DNA of 64,000 nt, taken from Alphaproteobacteria bacterium. GTDB lineage: Bacteria; Pseudomonadota; Alphaproteobacteria; SMXP01. The stretch covers positions 1 through 64,000 of the forward strand of contig JANQPV010000022.1 in the NCBI GenBank assembly GCA_028285305.1. Direction: 5' to 3'. Each line of letters starts with the position of its first letter. Within the stretch, counting starts at the first letter, position 1. Of this stretch, positions 1-8,107 are shown one piece after another. The notes beneath the pieces are model-generated. The model was not told the origin of the DNA and searched no databases. It saw only the letters and a list, made by a program, of their open reading frames with translations. The translations under genes were made by a program, and so were the position numbers.

Positions 1-55
1 CCAGGTGAAGTGGAATCCGGTTCACCGTCAGGAAACGCGCAAAACAAGGAATCTG

Positions 56-92
56 GAGCCGTTTTGTGTTTCCGTCAAAACCAAAACGGCTC
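56..92 (+). promoter_or_regulatory. Hairpin in the htpG leader
   Basis: Perfect 11-bp inverted repeat (GAGCCGTTTTG at 56-66, CAAAACGGCTC at 82-92) with a 15-nt loop, ending 18 nt before the htpG start codon. There is no T-tract after it, so a leader structure is as likely as the terminator of an upstream gene outside the window. It is not a CIRCE element. The ribosome binding site AGGAG (100-104) lies just downstream. Confidence 0.45.
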
Positions 93-110
93 TAGAGCAG
101 GAGTAGGAAA

Positions 111-2039
111 ATGACGTCGTCTGACGACGGTGCTCACAGCGACCAAACCGAGAACCATCAATTTCAAGCCGAGGTGGCGAAGTTGCTGCACCTCATGGTG
201 CATTCGGTCTATTCCGAAAGAGAAGTTTTTCTTCGTGAGCTGATTTCAAATGCTTCGGATGCCTGCGACAAGCTGCGCTATGCCGCTCTCACCTCTCCGG
301 AGCTGGCCGGTTCGGACGCGGTTTTTCGCATTGTCGTCCGCGCCGATAAAGAGGCGTCCGTGTTGGAGATCGCGGATAATGGAATTGGTATGGACCGATC
401 CGAGCTCATCGAGAACTTGGGAACCATTGCCCGGTCAGGGACTAGCCAGTTCGTTGAGAGCCTCTCGGGAGATGCGGCGAAGGACACGCAACTGATCGGG
501 CAGTTCGGTGTTGGATTTTATTCTGCGTTTATGGTGGCTTCGCGCGTGGACGTCTTCAGCCGAAAGGCAGGGAGCGAAGACATATGGTGCTGGTCTTCCA
601 ATGGCGAGGGTGCGTTTGAGATTTCTGAAGCCAAGGAAGAGGTAAACTTGCTTGATGGGCGCGGAACGCTTATCCGCTTGCACCTGTCAGAAGAGAGCAA
701 GGAATTTCTTGAGCCGAGCACTTTAAAGCGTATCATCAAAGATTACTCGGATCACATCTCTTTCCCCATCTTCTTTGCGGAAGATTCAGACGGGGATGGG
801 GAACAAGTGAACTCTTCGGGAGCGCTTTGGGGACGGCCGAAATCTGAAGTTTCCGAAGACCAGTACAAAGAGTTCTACCATCATGTGGGTGGTCAGTTTG
901 ACGATCCTGCGCTCACGATCCATTACCGGGCCGAAGGCCGTCACGAATATTCTGTGCTGCTGTTTATCCCTTCGCAGCGGCCCTTGGATCTCTTTGACCC
1001 AAACCGCAATGCTCGTGTCCGGCTTTATGTCAAACGGGTTTTCATCACCGATGATGCGGAGCTGATGCCGGGCTATCTAAGGTTTATCCGAGGCGTGATC
1101 GATTCAGAAGATATGCCCCTCAATATCAGCCGGGAAATGCTGCAAAACAATCCCTTAGTGGCCAATATCCGGGGGGCAGTGAAGCGGCGTGTTTTGACGG
1201 AACTGAAGAAGGCGGCAGAGAAGGACAAGGAAACGTTCTTGTCCATTTGGAAGGCCTTCGGTGCGGTCATTAAGGAAGGTTTGTATGAAGACTTCGAACA
1301 GCGGGATGCTCTTCTGGAGCTTTCGTTGTTCCGAACCACTTCGTCGGGCGATGGCTATCGTTCGCTGAATGACTATGTGGAAGACATGTCGGAGAACCAA
1401 TCCGAAATCTACTTCATTCAGGGAGACGATCCGGATGCGCTTGCCAATAGTCCCCAGCTCGAGGGCTATAAGGCCCGGGGTTTGGAGGTTCTGTTGCTGT
1501 CCGACCCAGTCGACGCGTTTTGGACCTCGTCGGTACCCCAATTCAATGAGAAGTCCTTTACGTCCGTGTCCCGGGGGGAAGCGGATCTGGATAAGTTTCC
1601 CACGGAATCGGGGAGCACCTCCGAAGACGAACCATCCGATGCGTCTCTGGGTACGCTGGTTGCGGCATTCAAGCAGGTTCTTGAAGGCCGGGTTGCTGAT
1701 GTGCGCAAGTCAAATCGGCTGACCACAAGTCCTGTTTGCTTAGTGACGGATGGGGCTGCGATGGATCCCTATATGGAACGCATCATGGCTCAGTCCCGCG
1801 GCGAGGATGGTGCCGCCCTTGATCTCATGTCGACGCGCATCTTAGAAATCAATGGTTCGCATCCTCTTGTTCGCGTTCTGGCGGACAAAGCTGCCTCGGA
1901 CGGCGTTTCCAAAGATATAGAAGATGCGGCGCGCCTCTTGCTCGACCAAGCGCGGATTATTGAAGGGGAAGCCGTTGTCGATCCGGCCGAATTCACTCAA
2001 AAAATGAGCGCATTTGTCGAACGCGCTCTCGCCTCGTAA
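111..2039 (+). CDS. htpG: Molecular chaperone HtpG (bacterial Hsp90)
   Basis: Cytosolic ATP-dependent chaperone, 642 aa, normal for the family. The N-terminal GHKL ATPase motifs are intact: ELISNASDA (residues 43-51), DNGIGM (89-94), GTIARSGTSQF (104-114) and GQFGVGFYSAF (130-140). The middle-domain signature NISREMLQNN is present and the C-terminal dimerisation domain follows. There is no eukaryotic MEEVD tail, as expected. The ATG is preceded by AGGAGTAGGAAA. It converges on the DUF1223 gene with a 5-nt gap. An upstream leader hairpin may matter for control, but no heat-shock operator was identified. Confidence 0.97.
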   Translation: MTSSDDGAHSDQTENHQFQAEVAKLLHLMVHSVYSEREVFLRELISNASDACDKLRYAALTSPELAGSDAVFRIVVRADKEASVLEIADNGIGMDRSELIENLGTIARSGTSQFVESLSGDAAKDTQLIGQFGVGFYSAFMVASRVDVFSRKAGSEDIWCWSSNGEGAFEISEAKEEVNLLDGRGTLIRLHLSEESKEFLEPSTLKRIIKDYSDHISFPIFFAEDSDGDGEQVNSSGALWGRPKSEVSEDQYKEFYHHVGGQFDDPALTIHYRAEGRHEYSVLLFIPSQRPLDLFDPNRNARVRLYVKRVFITDDAELMPGYLRFIRGVIDSEDMPLNISREMLQNNPLVANIRGAVKRRVLTELKKAAEKDKETFLSIWKAFGAVIKEGLYEDFEQRDALLELSLFRTTSSGDGYRSLNDYVEDMSENQSEIYFIQGDDPDALANSPQLEGYKARGLEVLLLSDPVDAFWTSSVPQFNEKSFTSVSRGEADLDKFPTESGSTSEDEPSDASLGTLVAAFKQVLEGRVADVRKSNRLTTSPVCLVTDGAAMDPYMERIMAQSRGEDGAALDLMSTRILEINGSHPLVRVLADKAASDGVSKDIEDAARLLLDQARIIEGEAVVDPAEFTQKMSAFVERALAS

Positions 2040-2044
2040 GGGCT

Positions 2045-2878
2045 TTAGTTTATTGCCGCGATTTTCAGGGCGCCCACAATTCTGCCGTTCGATTGATCTT
2101 GGAGGACAATCGCGCAGGAATCCGCGTCTTCTTTAATGAGATTGGCCAAGGGGATGGCGTGTGAGAGGGGCTCACCATTATACGTCTTCAGCTTCGTGAG
2201 ATCGTCGACGACGTTCGAATAGGCGACCGTGCGTCCTCTGTTCTCTCCCTTTTTGATGGCGACCGCATGGGCCCCCGCCCGATACGTGATAGCGATCAGT
2301 TCTGCGTCTATCGATTGCAGTTCTTGAGGCGCCTCAGACACGGTCACGACCACTTTTTCGCCTTCCAGCTTTGAATCCAACTGAACGGGAAACTGGTTTT
2401 GGGCCGACCTGGACGCGATTTCTTCCAAAACCTTTGTTCGTTTGCTCCCGATAACATCGACTTCGCCGTTGATTACGATTTGAGGCGTGTATTTGTGGTC
2501 GCCAAAAAAGTCGGCATAGGATTGTTGCCTGGAGGTGTTCGCTCTGGTGGCAAATGTGTCCTTCCACCCCAAGTAATCCCAATACTGAATAGGGAGAGTT
2601 AAAGCCACGAGATCCCTCTCCAGCGCAAGCTCGTTCATGAGTTTGTCTGCAGGCGGACAGGATGAACATCCCTGACTGGTGAACAGTTCCACGACGACAC
2701 TTGGGTTCGTGATCTGAATCTGTTTGCCGGCCTTGGTTATGGTCGTTGTCGGCGTCGTCGCAAATCCGTGCTGGGAGGGCAAAAGGATAGCAACGAGCGC
2801 GAGGACCAATAGTCCTGCTCCCACCGCAAGCGTAACGTGTCGGGCGTTTGGCTGAGCCAATACAATATTTTTCTTCAT
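2045..2878 (-). CDS. DUF1223 family thioredoxin-like secreted protein
   Basis: 277 aa from the ATG at 2878; a GTG 13 codons upstream is possible but less likely. A hydrophobic segment at about residues 15-34 looks like a signal peptide or signal anchor, so the protein probably acts in the periplasm. The VVVELFTSQGCSSCPPAD segment with CxxC (Cys71, Cys74) and the IQYWDYLGWKDTFA segment are the DUF1223 signature. The fold is thioredoxin-like and the substrate is not known. Location beside acnA is common in alphaproteobacteria. The product is inferred from family resemblance only. Confidence 0.85.
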   Translation of the reverse strand: MKKNIVLAQPNARHVTLAVGAGLLVLALVAILLPSQHGFATTPTTTITKAGKQIQITNPSVVVELFTSQGCSSCPPADKLMNELALERDLVALTLPIQYWDYLGWKDTFATRANTSRQQSYADFFGDHKYTPQIVINGEVDVIGSKRTKVLEEIASRSAQNQFPVQLDSKLEGEKVVVTVSEAPQELQSIDAELIAITYRAGAHAVAIKKGENRGRTVAYSNVVDDLTKLKTYNGEPLSHAIPLANLIKEDADSCAIVLQDQSNGRIVGALKIAAIN

Positions 2879-2950
2879 GAGAGTATCATACCTGGACAGC
2901 CCGCTTTCGCGAGTCACAGATGTTCACTCATGTGTGACGCCTCACCCTGC

Positions 2951-5653
2951 TCAAGCGGCTAGGTTTCTGAGTACGTAGTGCAGAATTCCGCCGTTTTTGA
3001 TGTAGTTTAGCTCGTCTTCCGTGTCGATCCTGCAGCGGAGCGCGACCGTTTGGGGCTTGCCTTTGCCTTTCCGAAACGATGCTTCGATTTTGGCGCGGGG
3101 CTTTAGTCCTTTTGCCAAACCGGTGAGTGAAACGGTTTCGGAGCCGTCGAGCTTGAGCGTTTTGCGGTCCGTGCCTTTGGGAAACTCCAGAGGAAGAACG
3201 CCCATGCCGATCAGATTGGAGCGATGGATGCGTTCAAAGGATTCTGCGATAACGGCCCGAACGCCCAATAGACGCGTTCCTTTGGCGGCCCAGTCCCTCG
3301 AGGATCCGGTTCCATATTCCTTTCCAGCAACGACCACGAGAGGCACACCCTCCTTTTGGTATTGCATGGCGGCGTCATAGATCCACATTTCCTTACCGCT
3401 TGGGTGGTGGACAGTGACGCCCCCTTCTACTCCTGGAACCATTTCGTTCTTTATGCGGATGTTTGCGAACGTGCCGCGCATCATGACTTCATGATTTCCG
3501 CGCCGTGAGCCGAAGGAATTGAAGTCTACGAACTTCACTTTCTTTTTGGTGAGGTAGTCTCCGGCCGGGCTGTCCTTTTTGATGGCGCCAGCCGGGCTGA
3601 TATGGTCGGTGGTTATCGAATCCCCGAACAGTCCTAAGACACGGGCGCTCTCAATGTCTTGAATAGACGAGGGTTCTATATCCATGTCTTCGAAATAAGG
3701 GGGGTGCTGAACATAAGTCGAGGTTTTGCTCCAGCCATATGTTTGGCCGCCTTCGACTTTGATCTTTTGCCACCTCTTGTCGCCCAAAAACACGTCCCCG
3801 TAGCGGGTCCGGAACATCTTTGGTGTGATCGACTTTCGAACCATGTCGGCAATCTCTTTCGAATTTGGCCAGATGTCCTTGAGGTACACCGGCTTGCCGT
3901 CTTTGCTTTCTCCAAGGGGCTCCGAATCGATGTCGATGGTCATTGTGCCCGCTAACGCGTACGCGATCACGAGGGGCGGGGACGCCAAGTAGTTTGCCCG
4001 AACGTCCGGATTCACCCGGCCCTCGAAATTCCGGTTGCCGGACAGGACGGACGTCGCGACGAGATCACCTTTTTTGATGGCCTCAGAGATTTCAGGGGGC
4101 AGGGGGCCGGAGTTTCCAATGCATGTCGTGCAGCCGTAACCGACCAAATCAAATCCCAATGCATCTAAATCGTCTTGCAGGCCGGCCTTTTCGATATAGT
4201 CGGTCACCACTTGTGATCCGGGTGCAAAGGATGTCTTGACCCAGGGTTTCACCTTTAGGCCCAAGGCCCGGGCATTCCGCGCTAGAAGCCCAGCACCGAT
4301 CATGACGTCCGGATTGGATGTGTTGGTGCAGCTTGTGATCGCTGCGATGACCACGTCGCCGTGGCCCAGATCGAAGTTTTTGCCTTTCACGGAAACGCGC
4401 TTGCCCGCTTCCGATTTCTTCTTGAATTCCGTGTCCATCACGCCTGCAAATGCAGCTGCCGCGTCGTCCAACACAATTCGGTCTTGGGGGCGCTTTGGCC
4501 CCGCAATGCTGGGTTCGACTGTGCCGAGATCGAGGTGGAGCGTACTCGTAAAAACGGGATCGGGCGTGCGGGAGGTCCGATAAAGTCCTTGGGCTTTGGC
4601 GTATTTTGCAACCAACTCAACCTCGGCCGGTCGTCGTCCGGTTGCTGTCAAATACTCCAGCGTGTCGCTGTCGACCGGGAAGAAGCCGCAAGTTGCGCCG
4701 TATTCGGGTGCCATATTGGCGATGGTTGCCTGATCTTCAAGGGAGAGAGCGTTAAGGCCGCTGCCGAAGAACTCAACAAACTTGCCGACCACTCCTTTTT
4801 TGCGCAGCATCTCCACCACCGTCAGTACAAGGTCGGTTGCGGTCACGCCGCGTTTCAGTTTTCCCGTCATTTTGAAGCCGATGACTTCAGGTATCAGCAT
4901 GGAAATGGGCTGGCCCAGCATGGCCGCTTCGGCTTCTATTCCGCCCACGCCCCAACCGAGCACGGCCATACCGTTTACCATCGTGGTATGACTATCGGTC
5001 CCCACCAATGTGTCGGGATATGCCAGAGAGATTGACTTGCCTTTCTCTTTGGTTTTTGCGGTCCAAACGGTCTTGGCCAGGTATTCCAAATTCACCTGAT
5101 GGCAGATGCCTGTTCCGGGAGGTACGACGCGAAACTGGTCAAAGGCTTCGGATCCCCAGCGCAAGAACTCGTAGCGCTCTCCATTGCGCTGATATTCCAT
5201 TTCAACATTCTTTTTGAAAGATTGAGCGGTGCCGAAGTAATCGACCATCACGGAATGGTCGATGACGAGGTCAACGGGGGCCAGGGGATTGATTTTTTTG
5301 GGATCGCCGCCAAGGGCTGTCATGGCATCACGCATCGCAGCCAAGTCGACGACCGCCGGCACGCCGGTGAAATCCTGCATGAGGACACGTGCCGGCCGGT
5401 ACGCGATCTCTCTCGTGCTTTTTTTTGTCTTCAGCCATCCGGCGACAGCTTTAATGTCGTCCACTGTTACGCTGCGGCCGTCTTCGTGGCGAAGCAAGTT
5501 TTCGAGCAGGACTTTGAGAGAAAACGGCAGTTGGCCGATGTCCTCGAAACCTTTTTGTTGTTCGAGAGCCTTCAGGCTGAAATAGTGGTACGTGGTGTTG
5601 CCGACTTTGAGCTTGCGGCGCGTGTTGAGTGTGTCCTGTCCGATGGTGGTCAC
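2951..5653 (-). CDS. acnA: Aconitate hydratase A
   Basis: Isomerises citrate to isocitrate via cis-aconitate in the TCA cycle. At 900 aa it matches the AcnA/IRP-type family. The [4Fe-4S] cluster cysteines are visible in SCTNTSNP and in [10 protein letters not shown]. The C-terminal swivel domain contains [17 protein letters not shown]. The ATG start is preceded by a purine-rich AGGAG-like stretch. The gene is transcribed away from the crotonase/ccm cluster, and the 214-bp gap between them must hold both promoters. Cytosolic enzyme. Confidence 0.97.
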   Translation of the reverse strand: MTTIGQDTLNTRRKLKVGNTTYHYFSLKALEQQKGFEDIGQLPFSLKVLLENLLRHEDGRSVTVDDIKAVAGWLKTKKSTREIAYRPARVLMQDFTGVPAVVDLAAMRDAMTALGGDPKKINPLAPVDLVIDHSVMVDYFGTAQSFKKNVEMEYQRNGERYEFLRWGSEAFDQFRVVPPGTGICHQVNLEYLAKTVWTAKTKEKGKSISLAYPDTLVGTDSHTTMVNGMAVLGWGVGGIEAEAAMLGQPISMLIPEVIGFKMTGKLKRGVTATDLVLTVVEMLRKKGVVGKFVEFFGSGLNALSLEDQATIANMAPEYGATCGFFPVDSDTLEYLTATGRRPAEVELVAKYAKAQGLYRTSRTPDPVFTSTLHLDLGTVEPSIAGPKRPQDRIVLDDAAAAFAGVMDTEFKKKSEAGKRVSVKGKNFDLGHGDVVIAAITSCTNTSNPDVMIGAGLLARNARALGLKVKPWVKTSFAPGSQVVTDYIEKAGLQDDLDALGFDLVGYGCTTCIGNSGPLPPEISEAIKKGDLVATSVLSGNRNFEGRVNPDVRANYLASPPLVIAYALAGTMTIDIDSEPLGESKDGKPVYLKDIWPNSKEIADMVRKSITPKMFRTRYGDVFLGDKRWQKIKVEGGQTYGWSKTSTYVQHPPYFEDMDIEPSSIQDIESARVLGLFGDSITTDHISPAGAIKKDSPAGDYLTKKKVKFVDFNSFGSRRGNHEVMMRGTFANIRIKNEMVPGVEGGVTVHHPSGKEMWIYDAAMQYQKEGVPLVVVAGKEYGTGSSRDWAAKGTRLLGVRAVIAESFERIHRSNLIGMGVLPLEFPKGTDRKTLKLDGSETVSLTGLAKGLKPRAKIEASFRKGKGKPQTVALRCRIDTEDELNYIKNGGILHYVLRNLAA

Positions 5654-5867
5654 AAGGGAACTCCTCTTGTTCGTATTCTTGAATGGTGACCTCGTTCGTT
5701 GTCTTTGGATCAGCTCGCAGTATGCGTCTTTGCGCCGGAGAATCGTGAAGAGTGGTTTGAGATCACAATGTGACCTGTTCTTTACTCACAGACCGCCGAA
5801 ATGAAAAGGGGTAGGCGAACAACAATCGCGCAATATTTGCGGGATTGGCGATGATTGGGAGAAGTTT

Positions 5868-6680
5868 ATGACGCGCGCAAACACGGTTCTGACAGAACAA
5901 AAAGGTAACGTGACGACAGTCATTCTTAATCGTCCAGATGTACGCAATGCAGTTGATGGGGCGACGGCGCAAGCCTTGGCGGCCGCCTTTCTGGATTTCG
6001 AGAATGATCCAACTTCTTCCGTGGGCGTTCTTTATGGAGAGCACGGTGCCTTTTGTGCCGGTGCGGATTTAAAGGCCGTGTCTGCCGGCGAGGGCAACCG
6101 GGTGGTGGCGCCTGGAGTGGGCGAGGATTGGGACCCGCTTGCCGATGATGGACCCATGGGGCCCTCACGGATGTTGTTGTCGAAGCCTGTCATTGCCGCT
6201 ATTGCCGGGCATGCCGTGGCGGGCGGTATGGAGCTAGCGCTGTGGTGCGATCTGCGCGTCATGGAAGAAGATGCGGTGTTCGGAATCTTTTGCCGGCGCT
6301 GGGGGGTGCCGCTTGTCGATGGTGGGACCATTCGATTGCCGCGCTTAATCGGGCAGTCTCGGGCTATGGATTTAATTTTGACGGGACGACCGGTCGGAGC
6401 GGAAGAGGCATTGGCGATTGGCTTGGTCAACCGCGTTGTGCCAAAAGGCGCGGCGCGAGAGGAAGCGGAGAAATTAGCCGACGATATCTCTCGCTTCCCA
6501 CAAAGATGCTTGCGGTCTGATCGAACGTCCGCCTACGAGCAATGGAGCTTGCCGCTTGATGAGGCTCTGCTTCGAGAATTTGAGCTGGGCCGGGAAACAA
6601 TTCGCTCCGGCGAAACCCAAGAAGGGGCCAAACGCTTTGCGAGCGGCAAGGGGCGCGGGGGACGTTTCGACGAAATATGA
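5868..6680 (+). CDS. Enoyl-CoA hydratase/isomerase (crotonase) family protein
   Basis: 270-aa crotonase-fold protein. The oxyanion-hole regions are recognisable: HGAFCAGADLKAV and AIAGHAVAGGMELALWCDLRV. In the segment that normally holds a catalytic glutamate, the sequence reads RRWGVPLVDGGTIRLPRLIG with no obvious Glu. It may therefore not be a classical hydratase, and the substrate is unknown. The stop codon overlaps the ccmA start (ATGA), so it is translationally coupled to heme exporter genes, which is odd for an acyl-CoA enzyme. RBS GGGAG precedes the ATG. Confidence 0.85.
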   Translation: MTRANTVLTEQKGNVTTVILNRPDVRNAVDGATAQALAAAFLDFENDPTSSVGVLYGEHGAFCAGADLKAVSAGEGNRVVAPGVGEDWDPLADDGPMGPSRMLLSKPVIAAIAGHAVAGGMELALWCDLRVMEEDAVFGIFCRRWGVPLVDGGTIRLPRLIGQSRAMDLILTGRPVGAEEALAIGLVNRVVPKGAAREEAEKLADDISRFPQRCLRSDRTSAYEQWSLPLDEALLREFELGRETIRSGETQEGAKRFASGKGRGGRFDEI

Positions 6681-7336
6681 GCATGAGTGCGGTGGGCAGA
6701 GCTGAGGCTCAAAAAAAGAACCTTGTTGGTGAGCAGATTACTTGCCGGCGGGGTGTGCGGACCGTCTTTCACAATTTAGACTTCACGTGCTCGGCGGGCG
6801 TCCCCTTAATTGTGAGAGGCGACAACGGGTCGGGCAAAACCAGTTTGTTGCGCATTATCGCAGGGTTGCTTGATCCGTTTGAGGGGGGTGTTCGCTGGGA
6901 TGGGGGGCCGGGGGACCCCTCTTCTCAAGAAGTGGACCCCTGCGAGGTCCACTACCTTGGGCACTTAAATGGATTGAAGTCGGGCCTGACGGTGCGCGAG
7001 TCGCTTGTCTTCGATGCCGCTCTGCAAGGACTTGGTTCCGACAAATTGGACGTGGGATTGGAAGCGTTTAATCTTAAGCCGCTTGCGGACACAGCGGTTC
7101 GGTTCTTGTCGGCGGGCCAGAAACGCCGCGTTGCTCTCGCAAGACTTTCCGTCATCCCAAAACAACTCTGGTTGCTGGATGAGCCGAGCGTGGGTTTGGA
7201 CAGGGACAGCACTCAGCGTTTGTGGGATGTTGTCGCGCACCATTTGAGCGACGGTGGGTTCGCGGTTATCTCTTCGCACGAGCCTGTGCCGTTATGTGAC
7301 GGCGTTGATATGTTCCTGTCTCCGCGCGAGGCCTAA
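6677..7336 (+). CDS. ccmA: Heme exporter ATP-binding protein CcmA
   Basis: ATPase of the CcmABCD complex that releases holo-CcmE during System I cytochrome c maturation. 219 aa. It has Walker A GDNGSGKTSLL, an ABC signature variant LSAGQKRRVALARL, and Walker B LWLLDEPSVGLD. It starts inside the stop of the preceding crotonase gene and is followed after 5 nt by ccmB, so it is part of one transcript. The start ATGAGCATG offers two adjacent ATGs; the first is used here. Peripheral to the inner membrane. Confidence 0.95.
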   Translation: MSMSAVGRAEAQKKNLVGEQITCRRGVRTVFHNLDFTCSAGVPLIVRGDNGSGKTSLLRIIAGLLDPFEGGVRWDGGPGDPSSQEVDPCEVHYLGHLNGLKSGLTVRESLVFDAALQGLGSDKLDVGLEAFNLKPLADTAVRFLSAGQKRRVALARLSVIPKQLWLLDEPSVGLDRDSTQRLWDVVAHHLSDGGFAVISSHEPVPLCDGVDMFLSPREA

Positions 7337-7341
7337 TCTTC

Positions 7342-8031
7342 GTGCGGACGCTCTCTATCTGTATTGCGATTGTTCGCCGGGACGTTCTGCTGGGTTGGCG
7401 CAGCGGCGCCGGTGTGGCGACGGCGATCGGATTATACGGGCTTATCGTTGTCCTTGTTCCATTCGGTTTGGGACCGGATGGAGATCTGCTTTCCAATGTC
7501 GCCCCGGGGATCTTGTGGATCGCCCTGAGCTTGGCGTTGCTGCTCACTCTCGATCGTCTGTTTCAAATCGACCTTGAGGATGGCAGCTTAGATTTGCTTT
7601 TCCACTCGCCCGCCGAGCTGGAGTTGATTGTTTTGGCGAAATCTCTGGCCCATTGGTTGATTGCGCTTGTCCCTCTCCTTCTTGTCACTCCTGTTTTGAG
7701 CCTCTTTTTGAACATGTCGATTGATCGGACCTTGGCGACCATGACAAGTCTGACGCTTGGATCACCGACACTGGTGTTTATCGGCGCGATCGGTGCGGCG
7801 CTTTCGGTGGCGATCAAAAGAGGGGGAATAATAATTGGACTCCTGGTGCTGCCCCTTTATGTTCCCGTCATCATATTCGGTGTTGGGGCCGCCCAGGCGG
7901 GGACCAATGTTTTTTTTGCAGGTGCAGAAGGGCCTCAAGCGAGCCTTCTTTTTCTCTCCGCTCTTTCTCTCTTTTCCGTCGTGTTGGGGCCCATAGCGGG
8001 CGCGGCCGCACTGCGCTCAGTCAGATCCTGA
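7342..8031 (+). CDS. ccmB: Heme exporter membrane protein CcmB
   Basis: Polytopic inner-membrane subunit that pairs with CcmA. 229 aa with about six hydrophobic segments, the length and pattern typical of CcmB. It starts at GTG 7342, five nucleotides after ccmA, with no nearby ATG in frame. It ends 76 nt before the Lon-like protease gene that separates it from ccmC. CcmB is usually followed directly by ccmC, so this arrangement is unusual. Confidence 0.93.
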   Translation: MRTLSICIAIVRRDVLLGWRSGAGVATAIGLYGLIVVLVPFGLGPDGDLLSNVAPGILWIALSLALLLTLDRLFQIDLEDGSLDLLFHSPAELELIVLAKSLAHWLIALVPLLLVTPVLSLFLNMSIDRTLATMTSLTLGSPTLVFIGAIGAALSVAIKRGGIIIGLLVLPLYVPVIIFGVGAAQAGTNVFFAGAEGPQASLLFLSALSLFSVVLGPIAGAAALRSVRS

Positions 8032-8107
8032 TCGGTTGAGGTTGAATTGATCAACGTGACGGACATACCATCCTCTCAGTTTGATAATATGTTTGGAATG
8101 TACGTCT

